Source: an uncultured Phocaeicola sp.
Lineage (GTDB): Bacteria; Bacteroidota; Bacteroidia; Bacteroidales; Bacteroidaceae
NCBI GenBank assembly: GCA_944320845.1
Contig: CALUJA010000001.1
Coordinates: 212,603-276,602 of the forward strand
Direction: 5' to 3'
DNA: 64,000 nucleotides
In this document: positions 52,809 to 61,288 of the stretch, one piece after another
Position numbering within the stretch: the first letter of the stretch is position 1
How the letters are laid out: every line of letters begins with the position of its first letter
Notes under the pieces: model-generated
The model's database searches: none
What the model saw: only the letters and a program-made list of their open reading frames with translations
Told to the model about the DNA's origin: nothing
Position numbers and translations under genes: made by a program

Positions 52809-55793
52809 TTAGAATTTGACATTGACTCCAAATGTAAACGAGCGTGAAGTCGGGTATCTGTCACGAGTATCATATCCCGGCGTCAGTCCGTCGGTAGACA
52901 CTTCCGGGTCAATCCCTTGATAGCCGGTGATGGTCAGGGCGTTCAGCACGGAAGCATAAAGGCGGAGTGACTTGATGTATTTGCCAAGCTGTCCGAAGTT
53001 GTATCCCAGCGTGATATTGTCTATCTTCCAGTAGTCACCGTCCTCAACATAGTAGCTGTTGAACTCTGGCTCTACTTCTGCGCTCAGGGTATGCTTTCCG
53101 AATACCAGGTGATTGACAGATTTCAGACGGTTCTCCATGCGGGAGTTCTTTACATTTTCATAGTTCATGCGTGCGCCGTTGATGATTTGGAAGCCGAAAG
53201 CTCCGCGCATGGTGATGGCCAGGTCGAAGTTCTTGAAGCGGAAGTTGTTGTTCCATCCGGCATAATACTTCGGCAGACCGTTGCCGATTACATGCTTGTC
53301 TTCGGGCGCGTGAGTGAAATCCTTATAGTTTACCAGATTTCCGTTGCGGTCTTCGTAAATCCAGCGGCCTTCATCGTCCACATCCACTACTTTGAAACCG
53401 TAGAAGTTACCGATGCTTTCGCCTACCTGCACCCGATGGGAGTCGGTTACCTGCCCTGAATATTCTACGGTTCCTGTGTTGAAGTAGTCGTATTCAGTCT
53501 TGAAGATACTTCCCGAAAGGCTTTTCAGCTTGTTTGAGTTGAATGAGAAGGTTGCCGTTGTGCTCCATTCAAAGTCTTTGGTCTGCACCGGAATCACGTT
53601 TACCAGAATTTCGACACCCTGATTCCTCATCTTACCGCCGTTTGCTGTGGTCGTATTGTACAAGTTCGGCGGTGTAGGAACGGCATAGTCATAAATCAAT
53701 CCGTCTACCAGGCGGTTGTAATAGTCGATGGTACCAGACAAGCGTCCTCCCCATGCAGCCCAGTCGATTCCGACATTGGTCTCTTTTTTCTCTTCCCAAC
53801 GCAAGTCCGGGTTCGGATTGGATGCCGGCACAATAGTCTGTATCCAGGCATTGTTTACATAGGCATACGAGCCGTATTTCAGCATGGCGACACCCAAGAA
53901 TGACTTGGCCGGCTGAGAGCCTGTCACGCCATAACCCACGCGGAGTTTCAGGTCATCGAAAATGTTTTGATTCTGCATGAACGGTTCTTGCGTAAGCCTC
54001 CATCCCAAAGAAACGGACGGAAACAGTCCCCATGCATTGTCAGTCCCCCAAAGTTGGCTTGCTCCTTCGTAGCGCAATGCGGCCATAAACAGATACCGGT
54101 CTTTCCATGAATAGGTGGCACGCCCGAAAAATCCAATCAGGTTTGTTCTGGTCTTGCTCGAACCGGCAGAAGCCTTTCCTTCCTTCAGGGCCGAACCGAT
54201 GCCGATATTGTGCCATCCGCCGAAATAGTCGTCCTGAAAGCCGTAATTGTCAAAGTAAGTGTCTTCGTAATCGGTTTCATCGTAGCTGTAACCCCCGAGG
54301 ATAGAGAATTTGTGGTCGTTGATTGTCTTGTTGTATTGGGCGGTAAGCTCCATCAGCTTTTCCATTTCGGTATAGGCTCCTACAGAAGACCAGCCGTTCT
54401 TATGGTCGCGCAGGGCGGAGATATGGTTTTGTGTTTCGCTGTATCCCCGGTTCATGTTTTCCCGTGTGTAAGAAAACATGGCGGACAAGGTCAGGTCTTT
54501 AATCGGATTATAGGTAATGCTTCCGTTATAGCGTAGCTCGGTTTTCTTTACATTTCCGCTTGCTTCATAGAGTAGGGCCAGCGGGTTTTCGTATTCGAAC
54601 TTGTTGACATTCTCAAACCATGTACCGTCTTCATTGCGTATCGGTTCGGTCGGATTGCGGCGGGTTGCCTGTGAGTAGACGCCGCCGCGGAAACTTCCGC
54701 CGTTTTGAGTTGATTCCATCTGACGCTTCTTTCCGAATACTCCGAATTTCAGTTTTACCTTATCGTCGAACATACGGTGTGTAATCTCGATGCGGCCCTG
54801 GAAATTCTCAAAGTCAGACTTCTTCATTGTTCCTTGACGGTCTGCATAGTTTAAGTTTGCAATGTAGCTTGTCTTGGAGTTTCCTCCCATTAAAGACAGG
54901 TTATGCACGTGTGTGATGGGGGTGCGGGTGATTTCGTCTACCCAGTCGGTGTCGTAACCATAGTCATAATCCGGATAGAGAGCGGCGAATTCGCGTCCGT
55001 TTAGCATGTCCAGCTTTTTTGCCATCATGGATGTACTGATGTATCCACTGTATTCTACGGAGCAGATGTCACCTCCCTTAGACTGTTTGGTCGTAATCAG
55101 GATGACTCCGTTTGTGCCTCGTGTTCCGTAGATGGCGGCGGCAGAACCGTCTTTCAATACATCCACGCTTTCTACATCTTCAGGTGCTACCGTACTCAGG
55201 TCGCCGGGAACTCCGTCGATTAATACCAGAGGGCTGGTGTTTGCTCCGCCGATAGTGTTCGTTCCTCTTAACCGAATTTGGGTTGTGCCCGCCGGGTCAC
55301 CGCTTGGGTTCGTGATGGCCAGACCTGCGACCTTTCCCTGAATCAGTTGGCCTACATCTTTTACGGCTCCTTTAATGAAGTTGTCTGATTTTACACTTGC
55401 CACGGCACTTGTTACATCCCCTTTTCTTTGGGTTCCGTAACCGATGACGACCACTTCGTCCAGCATCTCATTGTCTTCTCTTAGTATTACTTTGACATTT
55501 GGCTTTGCGGGAACTTCCTGTGTCTTATATCCAATATAGGAAATGATAAGGGTGGAAGAAGACGGAGCATCCAGAACAAACTGACCGTCCATGTCGGTGA
55601 TGGTTCCTATTGTCGAGTTTCCTTTCACCACAACACTGGCTCCAATGACGGGTTCATTATTGACATCTAATACTGTTCCCTTTATCTGTTGGGCAAATCC
55701 CCTTGCAGGACAACAAAGAAACAATAGGATAATGAGGCTGACTGCCTGAAGCCACAGGGTTCGCGGCTTCCGCTTACATACTGCATGTTCCAT
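52809..55793 (-). CDS. SusC-like TonB-dependent transporter without STN domain (orphan pair)
   Basis: A 994-residue outer-membrane transporter. From MEHAVCKRKPRTLWLQ a long signal peptide ends near CCPARGFAQ; next come the carboxypeptidase-D-like domain (IKGTVLDVNNEPVIGASVVVKGNSTIGTITDMDGQF), TonB box DEVVVIGYGTQRKGDVTSAV, plug (TTQIRLRGTNTIGGANTSPLVLIDGVPGD) and a barrel ending SFTFGVNVKF. Unlike the 36-kb SusC it has no STN domain, which agrees with the absence of a sigma/anti-sigma pair. The start at 55793 is preferred over a frame starting nine codons upstream. Control is by a factor outside the window or constitutive. Confidence 0.94.
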   Translation of the reverse strand: MEHAVCKRKPRTLWLQAVSLIILLFLCCPARGFAQQIKGTVLDVNNEPVIGASVVVKGNSTIGTITDMDGQFVLDAPSSSTLIISYIGYKTQEVPAKPNVKVILREDNEMLDEVVVIGYGTQRKGDVTSAVASVKSDNFIKGAVKDVGQLIQGKVAGLAITNPSGDPAGTTQIRLRGTNTIGGANTSPLVLIDGVPGDLSTVAPEDVESVDVLKDGSAAAIYGTRGTNGVILITTKQSKGGDICSVEYSGYISTSMMAKKLDMLNGREFAALYPDYDYGYDTDWVDEITRTPITHVHNLSLMGGNSKTSYIANLNYADRQGTMKKSDFENFQGRIEITHRMFDDKVKLKFGVFGKKRQMESTQNGGSFRGGVYSQATRRNPTEPIRNEDGTWFENVNKFEYENPLALLYEASGNVKKTELRYNGSITYNPIKDLTLSAMFSYTRENMNRGYSETQNHISALRDHKNGWSSVGAYTEMEKLMELTAQYNKTINDHKFSILGGYSYDETDYEDTYFDNYGFQDDYFGGWHNIGIGSALKEGKASAGSSKTRTNLIGFFGRATYSWKDRYLFMAALRYEGASQLWGTDNAWGLFPSVSLGWRLTQEPFMQNQNIFDDLKLRVGYGVTGSQPAKSFLGVAMLKYGSYAYVNNAWIQTIVPASNPNPDLRWEEKKETNVGIDWAAWGGRLSGTIDYYNRLVDGLIYDYAVPTPPNLYNTTTANGGKMRNQGVEILVNVIPVQTKDFEWSTTATFSFNSNKLKSLSGSIFKTEYDYFNTGTVEYSGQVTDSHRVQVGESIGNFYGFKVVDVDDEGRWIYEDRNGNLVNYKDFTHAPEDKHVIGNGLPKYYAGWNNNFRFKNFDLAITMRGAFGFQIINGARMNYENVKNSRMENRLKSVNHLVFGKHTLSAEVEPEFNSYYVEDGDYWKIDNITLGYNFGQLGKYIKSLRLYASVLNALTITGYQGIDPEVSTDGLTPGYDTRDRYPTSRSFTFGVNVKF

Positions 55794-55839
55794 AAAAATT
55801 AGTTTTACAAGGTTAAACATTAATTGGTTTATGTTGACA

Positions 55840-55847
55840 CAAATTTA
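55840..55847 (-). promoter_or_regulatory. -7 box of the orphan SusC/SusD operon
   Basis: TAAATTTG on the minus strand, an exact TAnnTTTG match about 46 bases upstream of the SusC ATG. There is no -33 element, which is common at regulated promoters that need an activator. Confidence 0.55.
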
Positions 55848-56016
55848 TTGAAGTAATAAAATTTTTATGTCATGCAGATGTTTCAAAAAGGGGATATAAA
55901 TCAGCCAAACGGATGCTATAAATCATTTTTGAAGGGGGTCAGGCGATATTTCAGCGGCCTCTGGATGATATAAGTCAAGAAATGGGGCAAAGTGTATATC
56001 GGACATTTATTCGCAC

Positions 56017-56024
56017 TAACTTTG
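56017..56024 (+). promoter_or_regulatory. -7 box of the AraJ-like exporter gene
   Basis: TAACTTTG, an exact match, 20 bases before the ATG at 56045. Confidence 0.6.
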
Positions 56025-56044
56025 CGGGCAAATAATTCAGACAG

Positions 56045-57220
56045 ATGGTGAAGAAAAGTTTGTTGGCTCTGGCTTCCGGGACATTGGGACTGGGCATCGC
56101 GGAATTTGTAATGATGGGAATCCTCCCGAATGTGGCCCATGACTTGGGTATAAGCATTCCTACGGCCGGACATTTCATATCGGCGTATGCTATCGGCGTA
56201 TGTGTGGGCGCTCCGCTTACGGTGGTGGTGGCGCGTACCCGCCCGCTGAAACAGATTCTGTTGGGGCTGGTGGCCATTTATCTTCTGGGAAATCTCTGCG
56301 CGGCCTTTTCTGCCAGTTACTGGATGCTGCTGGTAATGCGGTTTGTATCGGGCCTGCCGCACGGGGCCTTCTTTGGAGTGGGGTCGATTGTGGCGGAAAA
56401 AGTGGCGGAGAAAGGGAAGGAGTCGCAGGCCGTATCGCTGATGATTGCGGGGATGACCATTGCCAATCTGTTTGGGGTGCCTTTCGGAACGATGCTGAGC
56501 AATCTGGTTTCCTGGCGTTTCCCCTTTCTTTTCAATACGGCGTGGGGCGTGCTGATGTTTTGTCTGGTGTGGAAGTGGATACCCGCGCTTCCCGCTCTTC
56601 CGGATGTGGGACTGAAGGGGCAGTTCCGCTTCTTGAAAAGACTGGCTCCCTGGCTGATTATTCTGACTACGATGTTCGGAAACGGAGGGATATTCTGTTG
56701 GTTCAGTTATGTCACCCCGCAAATGATTCATGAGGCAGGGTTCTCTCCGTCGCACATGACGCTCATCATGATGTTTGCCGGGTTGGGAATGACGGTGGGT
56801 AATTTGGTCGGCGGGAAGTGCGGCGACCTGTACGGACTGGCACCGGTAATCCGTTTCACTCAGGTGCTGATGGTCGTTTCATTGCTCGGCACCTTCTTCT
56901 TCGTTTCCATACCGTGGCTGTCGGTTTTGCTGATGTTCATCGGTACGGCGTGCCTTTTTGCCGTCTCTCCTCCCCAGCAGCTGCTGCTGCTTCAGAACTC
57001 TCGCGGAAGTGAGATGATGGGAGCCGCCTGTGTGCAGATTGCTTTCAACCTCGGGAATGCGGTAGGCGCTTATGTGGGCGGACTGCCGGTTGAGGCCGGA
57101 ATGGGCTACCGTTATCCGGCTCTTGCAGGAGTCTTTGTCGTGATGTTGGGGCTTGCGGCCATTTCCGTCTATATAAGGCGGGAGCGTATGGAGGTCAGCG
57201 CCGTGCAGGCTGGTGAATGA
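56045..57220 (+). CDS. Major facilitator transporter, AraJ-like DHA1 group
   Basis: A 391-residue inner-membrane protein with about 12 spans. Starts LLALASGTLGLGIAEFVMMGILPNVAHDLGISIPTAGHFISAYAIGVCVGAPL, the N-terminal signature of AraJ/sugar-efflux DHA1 members, with the motif-A region VVVARTRPLKQ and PHGAFFGVGSIVA. It probably exports sugars, nucleosides or drugs by proton exchange. It is a single gene with its own promoter and terminator, divergent from the orphan SusC; any link to that pair is unproven. Confidence 0.88.
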   Translation: MVKKSLLALASGTLGLGIAEFVMMGILPNVAHDLGISIPTAGHFISAYAIGVCVGAPLTVVVARTRPLKQILLGLVAIYLLGNLCAAFSASYWMLLVMRFVSGLPHGAFFGVGSIVAEKVAEKGKESQAVSLMIAGMTIANLFGVPFGTMLSNLVSWRFPFLFNTAWGVLMFCLVWKWIPALPALPDVGLKGQFRFLKRLAPWLIILTTMFGNGGIFCWFSYVTPQMIHEAGFSPSHMTLIMMFAGLGMTVGNLVGGKCGDLYGLAPVIRFTQVLMVVSLLGTFFFVSIPWLSVLLMFIGTACLFAVSPPQQLLLLQNSRGSEMMGAACVQIAFNLGNAVGAYVGGLPVEAGMGYRYPALAGVFVVMLGLAAISVYIRRERMEVSAVQAGE

Positions 57221-57250
57221 AAGAAATCTTTATTAGGGACAAATAGGATT

Positions 57251-57295
57251 TTCGTGCCGGTGGAAAAGTTTTTTTCTGCCGGCACGAATCTTTTT
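57251..57295 (+). terminator. Terminator of the AraJ-like gene
   Basis: TTCGTGCCGG (57251-57260) pairs with CCGGCACGAA (57279-57288), followed by TCTTTTT. 30 bases after the stop. Confidence 0.85.
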
Positions 57296-57330
57296 GCAGG
57301 ACGGGATGCGGACGGGCATCCTTGTCCGTA

Positions 57331-59133
57331 TCAGTCTTCCTGAATGATGATGCCCATCTTTTTCATCAGGAAACAGGCGTTCATGTTCTGGGCTGTCCCC
57401 TCGCGGAGCCTGTAGGAAAACGTAAGCTCGTTGTCTTTGATGTCGGCCTCAAAGCAATAATTGCGGATGTTGCCCGGAAACTGTTCTGCCAGCCGGCTCA
57501 AAAGCAGGTCGTGCGTGGCGATAATCCCGTTTGTGTCAAGGTGCATGAACTGCCGGATAAGGTCGAACGAGCCTTTTTGCTTGTCCGTAGAGTTCGTTCC
57601 CTTCAGGATTTCGTCGAGTATGATAAACAGTTCCTTGCCGTTGTTCAGCATGTCGATGATGCGCTTCAGGCGCTTCAGCTCGGCAAAGAAGTAGGATTCG
57701 TTGTCGGAAAGCGAGTCGGAAGTGCGCAGGCTGGTGACAAGCCGTGCCGGATAAAGCGTCAGCGCGTCGCAGCATGCGGGTGCGCCGATGCAGGCAAGCA
57801 GGTAGTTGGTTCCGATGGTCCGCAAATACGTGCTTTTGCCCGCCATGTTTGCTCCGGTGATGATGAGGAAATAGGGGCGGGAAGGGATGAGCGCGTCGTT
57901 TTTCACGCATTGTGCGGGCGGCATCAGCGGATGTCCCATGTTTCGGGCCTGGAAACGGAACGGCTTGTCGGCGATGGCCGGATAAGTGTATTCGGGATGG
58001 TTGTAGGCGAACGTGGCCAAAGAGCAGAGTGCATCCAGCTCTCCCACCACCGACAGCCATCCGATGACCTGTTTGCCATAGCGTTCCTTCCACCGCTCAA
58101 TGCGTACAATCTGTTGCAACTGGAAGAAAATGCTGCCTTCTAGGATGACATAAAGCAGCTGGTTGTTGCGCAGGTCAAGACGGTCAAGTTCTTTCGACAG
58201 TTGGGTCAGGGCTTCAGCCGGCGATTTGCCGTCGATGTCGAGACTGTCCATAAGCTGCCGTATGGCGGATGCCTCCCACTTCTCGTTTTTTGCCAGGGCA
58301 ATCAGGCGGGCATAGCTGTTCAGCGTCTTCAGCCGCTTGCCGTAATTCTCTTGTACGGCGGTTGCCCGCTTTATGATGCCGAAGCTGATGATGACGAAAA
58401 GCATGAAAGACAGTCCGAACCAGCTCATCGGGGCGATATGGAAGAGCGCAGCCGCCAGCAGCAGGCCGTTGACGAGCGGGACTCCCCAGACAAATGCCTT
58501 TACCCAGGCGGCATGCAGGTATTTTGCGGGGCTTTCACACCATTGGCGGATTTCTTCTCCGTCGGTTGCCTGCCCCTGACAGGTCAGTCCGGTCACGCGG
58601 AATTGTTCGCGGAAATGGGGACGGACGCTTAGGTCGCGGACAGCCTCCTGCCGCATCTCGATGGCAGACTTGTCTGTCAGGTGATGCTGCATCCATGCTG
58701 CCAGGCATTTTTCGCCGAAGCAAGTGCAAGTGCGGTTTATCATCTGAAACAGCGAGCGTTTTCCGAATACATCGAGGTCGAACGTATATTCATGTTCGGG
58801 ATTTGTGTATTTGTTTCCTTCCTCAAAGCAGCTGTTGTCTCCGGCCAGTGCCTGCAGTTCCTCTTGGTTTACCCGGACTACCGTCTCCAGCCAGTCGCGC
58901 CGGCGGAAAAGCCGGTCATGCACTTTCAGCAGGATGAAGAAGGGAAGAAATGTGCAGCATACGGTCAGAATGATTTTCCAGCCCTCTTCGTGGAACAGGC
59001 AGATAATGCCGGCCGTTCCGGCGGTAAACAGCAAAACCCGCAGCAGACTGATGCGGGTGATGTTTTGTCTTACCCGTTTCAGCTCAGACTGGGCATCCGC
59101 AATCTGCCGGGTATAATGGTCGTGTGGTTTCAT
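57331..59133 (-). CDS. Membrane-anchored MutS-related ATPase
   Basis: A 600-residue protein with a MutS-type C-terminal ATPase but no DNA-mismatch-binding N-domain. Walker A GANMAGKSTYLRT is near residue 430, Walker B FIILDEILKGTNS near 510 and the switch ATHDLLLSRLA near 545. The N-terminal third has two hydrophobic segments (about 32-50 and 55-72), and another pair lies at about 213-255, suggesting membrane anchoring. Related proteins are common in Bacteroidetes, with unknown function. It is not the canonical repair protein. It follows metY in the same direction with a 15-bp hairpin in the 70-base gap. Confidence 0.85.
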   Translation of the reverse strand: MKPHDHYTRQIADAQSELKRVRQNITRISLLRVLLFTAGTAGIICLFHEEGWKIILTVCCTFLPFFILLKVHDRLFRRRDWLETVVRVNQEELQALAGDNSCFEEGNKYTNPEHEYTFDLDVFGKRSLFQMINRTCTCFGEKCLAAWMQHHLTDKSAIEMRQEAVRDLSVRPHFREQFRVTGLTCQGQATDGEEIRQWCESPAKYLHAAWVKAFVWGVPLVNGLLLAAALFHIAPMSWFGLSFMLFVIISFGIIKRATAVQENYGKRLKTLNSYARLIALAKNEKWEASAIRQLMDSLDIDGKSPAEALTQLSKELDRLDLRNNQLLYVILEGSIFFQLQQIVRIERWKERYGKQVIGWLSVVGELDALCSLATFAYNHPEYTYPAIADKPFRFQARNMGHPLMPPAQCVKNDALIPSRPYFLIITGANMAGKSTYLRTIGTNYLLACIGAPACCDALTLYPARLVTSLRTSDSLSDNESYFFAELKRLKRIIDMLNNGKELFIILDEILKGTNSTDKQKGSFDLIRQFMHLDTNGIIATHDLLLSRLAEQFPGNIRNYCFEADIKDNELTFSYRLREGTAQNMNACFLMKKMGIIIQED

Positions 59134-59157
59134 GTGTGTTGTGTCGTTTGTTTGGTG

Positions 59158-59197
59158 ATGCCGAAGACAGCCTTTGTCGGCAGGCTGTCTTCGGCAT
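59158..59197 (-). other. 15-bp perfect hairpin between metY and the MutS-like gene
   Basis: ATGCCGAAGACAGCC (59158-59172) pairs exactly with GGCTGTCTTCGGCAT (59183-59197), with a 10-base loop. It lacks a U tract on either strand, so complete termination is unlikely; mRNA protection or partial uncoupling fits better. Confidence 0.65.
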
Positions 59198-59203
59198 GCC
59201 GGT

Positions 59204-60487
59204 TCAGAAAGCGGTAAGAGCCTGTTCCAAATCGGCGATGATATCGTTTACATTTTCAATTCCTACTGAAAGACGAATCAAATCAGGGGCGACTCCGGCT
59301 TCGATTAACTGCTCATCGCTCAGCTGGCGATGGGTGTGGCTTGCCGGATGCAGCACGCAAGTCCGCGCGTCGGCTACGTGAGTCACGATACATGCCAGTT
59401 TCAAGGCATCCATAAACTTGACCGCGTCTTCGCGCGTGCCTTTCAGTCCGAAGGCGACTACGCCGCAAGAACCGTTTGGCATGTATTTCTGCGCCAGCTC
59501 GTAATACTTGTTGCTTTTCAGTCCGCAATAGTTCACCCATTTTACTTTGGGATTGGCCTCCAGCCATTCAGCTATACGCTGTGCGTTTTCACAGTGGCGC
59601 GGTACGCGCAGATGCAGTGTTTCCAGACCGAGATTCAGCAGAAACGCGTTTTCAGGCGATTGTACGGAACCCAAGTCACGCATCAGCTGGGCGGTGGCCT
59701 TGGTTATATAGGCCATTTTGCCGAAGGCTTTCGTGTAGGTCAGCCCGTGATAAGACTCGTCCGGACGGGTCAGGCCGGGGAATTTGTCGGCATGAGCCTC
59801 CCAGTCGAAGTTGCCGCTGTCTACGATTGCCCCTCCCACACAGGTGGCATGACCGTCCATATATTTGGTTGTGGAATGGGTGACAATATCGGCTCCCCAT
59901 TCAAACGGGCGGCAATTGATAGGGGTAGCGAAGGTGTTGTCCACAATCAAAGGAACGCCGTGCCTGTGTGCAATCCGGGCGAACTTCTCAATGTCGAGCA
60001 CGTTGATGCTTGGATTGGAGATGGTTTCCCCGAACAGACATTTCGTATTAGGCCGGAAAGCCTGGTCTATTTCCTCTTCCGAAGCGTCGGCATCCACGAA
60101 CGTACATTCGATTCCGAGCTTCTTCATGGTTACTCCGAACAGGTTGAAAGTTCCGCCGTATATGGTGGAAGAGCAGACGAAATGGTCGCCCGCCTCACAG
60201 ATATTGAAGACGGCGTAAAAGTTTGCTGCCTGGCCGGATGAAGTAAGCATGGCTCCCACGCCCCCTTCCAAGGCGGCAATCTTGGATGCCACGGCGTCGT
60301 TGGTGGGGTTTTGCAGGCGGGTATAGAAATATCCGTTGTCTTTCAGGTCAAACAGACGGGCCATCTGCTCGCTGTCATCGTATTTGAAAGTTGTGCTTTG
60401 ATAGATCGGGAGCACTCTTGGCTCTCCGTTCTTTGGCGACCATCCTGCCTGAACGCAGAGAGTCTCCCTACTGAATTTGTTTTTCAT
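59204..60487 (-). CDS. metY: O-acetylhomoserine sulfhydrylase / aminocarboxypropyltransferase
   Basis: PLP enzyme making homocysteine from O-acetylhomoserine and sulfide (possibly also cysteine from O-acetylserine). The 427-residue protein has SGQAANFYAVFNICEAGDHFV, the PLP aspartate in LIVDNTFATP, the PLP lysine in VTHSTTKYMDGH, and the C-terminal HPASHTHRQLS, all typical of the Cys/Met PLP family, MetY branch. The start MKNKFSRETLCVQAG at 60487 is chosen; a TTG 11 codons upstream overlaps the -7 box at 60518-60525 and cannot be the start. The leader is about 24 bases, too short for a SAM riboswitch. Confidence 0.92.
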   Translation of the reverse strand: MKNKFSRETLCVQAGWSPKNGEPRVLPIYQSTTFKYDDSEQMARLFDLKDNGYFYTRLQNPTNDAVASKIAALEGGVGAMLTSSGQAANFYAVFNICEAGDHFVCSSTIYGGTFNLFGVTMKKLGIECTFVDADASEEEIDQAFRPNTKCLFGETISNPSINVLDIEKFARIAHRHGVPLIVDNTFATPINCRPFEWGADIVTHSTTKYMDGHATCVGGAIVDSGNFDWEAHADKFPGLTRPDESYHGLTYTKAFGKMAYITKATAQLMRDLGSVQSPENAFLLNLGLETLHLRVPRHCENAQRIAEWLEANPKVKWVNYCGLKSNKYYELAQKYMPNGSCGVVAFGLKGTREDAVKFMDALKLACIVTHVADARTCVLHPASHTHRQLSDEQLIEAGVAPDLIRLSVGIENVNDIIADLEQALTAF

Positions 60488-60517
60488 GTCTGTTTCGAAT
60501 TTTTCGTTTTGAGTGGA

Positions 60518-60525
60518 CAAAAATA
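60518..60525 (-). promoter_or_regulatory. -7 box of metY
   Basis: TATTTTTG on the minus strand; its last three bases are the TTG that opens a longer frame. Transcription starts near 60511. Confidence 0.65.
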
Positions 60526-60567
60526 AGAAAAATATGTCATCCGATAGCTGTTTTAATAAAAAAGATG

Positions 60568-60575
60568 TATATTTG
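60568..60575 (+). promoter_or_regulatory. -7 box of the thioesterase gene
   Basis: TATATTTG, an exact match, 28 bases before the ATG. Confidence 0.6.
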
Positions 60576-60603
60576 AGAAACTAATCTTAAGTACTACTAT
60601 ATT

Positions 60604-61053
60604 ATGGCAGATGATATCAAGTTTAAACATGTGATGCCGATTCAAATTCGGTTTAGCGATGTTGATTTGTATGGACACATGAATAACAACGCTTATTTTG
60701 CTCTGTATGATTTGGCGAAGACATCCTATTTCCGCGATGTGTTTGGTATGGAGGAATGGAACAAGTTTGCTGTCGTAGTGGCGAATATCAATGCTGATTT
60801 TCTGGCTCCTGTCTTTTTCTCTGATGAGCTGATTATAGAAACGGCGGTGGTTCATGTCGGAAACAAGAGCCTTACCCTCTTGCAGCGGGCTACGAACAAG
60901 GCAAGCGGAGTGCTGAAGTGCCAGTGCCGTACGGTTCTGGTAGGATACGATGTCGCTACCAAAGAGCCGGTTCAGCTTCCGAAGGCTTATAAGGAGGCGA
61001 TTTGTGACTATGAGGGAAAAACTTTGGAGGAGCTGTCTGCTCCGGTGCAGTAG
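60604..61053 (+). CDS. Acyl-CoA thioesterase, 4HBT hot-dog fold
   Basis: A 149-residue hot-dog protein with RFSDVDLYGHMNNNAYFALYDLAKTSYF, the 4-hydroxybenzoyl-CoA thioesterase pattern with its catalytic Asp followed by the GHMNN turn. Probably hydrolyses acyl-CoA or acyl-ACP; substrate unknown. Single gene, divergent from metY, with its own promoter and a strong terminator at 61190-61243. Confidence 0.9.
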   Translation: MADDIKFKHVMPIQIRFSDVDLYGHMNNNAYFALYDLAKTSYFRDVFGMEEWNKFAVVVANINADFLAPVFFSDELIIETAVVHVGNKSLTLLQRATNKASGVLKCQCRTVLVGYDVATKEPVQLPKAYKEAICDYEGKTLEELSAPVQ

Positions 61054-61189
61054 GAAGCCTTCAGGAGGCTTGGGCAAGACGGATGTGTTTCATGCGGTGA
61101 GGCTTCCGTTTTGAACGGTAAAAAAGTTTTTTGAAAGAGAGAATAATCAGTCCGGATGCGGGTAAAACATCAGGACTGCATTCGATAAA

Positions 61190-61243
61190 GCAATCGCGGC
61201 AAGGCTTTTCTTTGTGGGAAATGCCTTGCCGCGATTGCCTTTT
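61190..61243 (+). terminator. Long-stem hairpin terminator after the thioesterase gene
   Basis: GCAATCGCGGCAAGGC (61190-61205) pairs perfectly with GCCTTGCCGCGATTGC (61223-61238), then CTTTT. It lies about 136 bases after the stop. Confidence 0.7.
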
Positions 61244-61245
61244 AC

Positions 61246-61277
61246 AGTCTCTCCTGTCCGGATGAACAGGAGAGACT
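61246..61277 (-). other. Second hairpin before the alcohol dehydrogenase stop codon
   Basis: AGTCTCTCCTGT (61246-61257) pairs exactly with ACAGGAGAGACT (61266-61277), with an 8-base loop and no U tract. On the minus strand it comes 11 bases after the dehydrogenase stop and is followed by the 16-bp hairpin, so the two convergent transcripts meet at tandem hairpins. Confidence 0.6.
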
Positions 61278-61288
61278 TGCAGTCGGGC

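Noticed and set aside
56200-56733. Alternative plus-strand frame inside the AraJ-like gene
   Set aside because: Out-of-frame shadow; the main frame has 12 hydrophobic spans and transporter motifs.
60488-60520. TTG at 60520 as start of metY
   Set aside because: It is the end of the -7 box TATTTTTG and is not transcribed; the ATG at 60487 is used.
60488-60567. SAM riboswitch ahead of metY
   Set aside because: The predicted leader is only about 24 bases, too short for any known SAM riboswitch.
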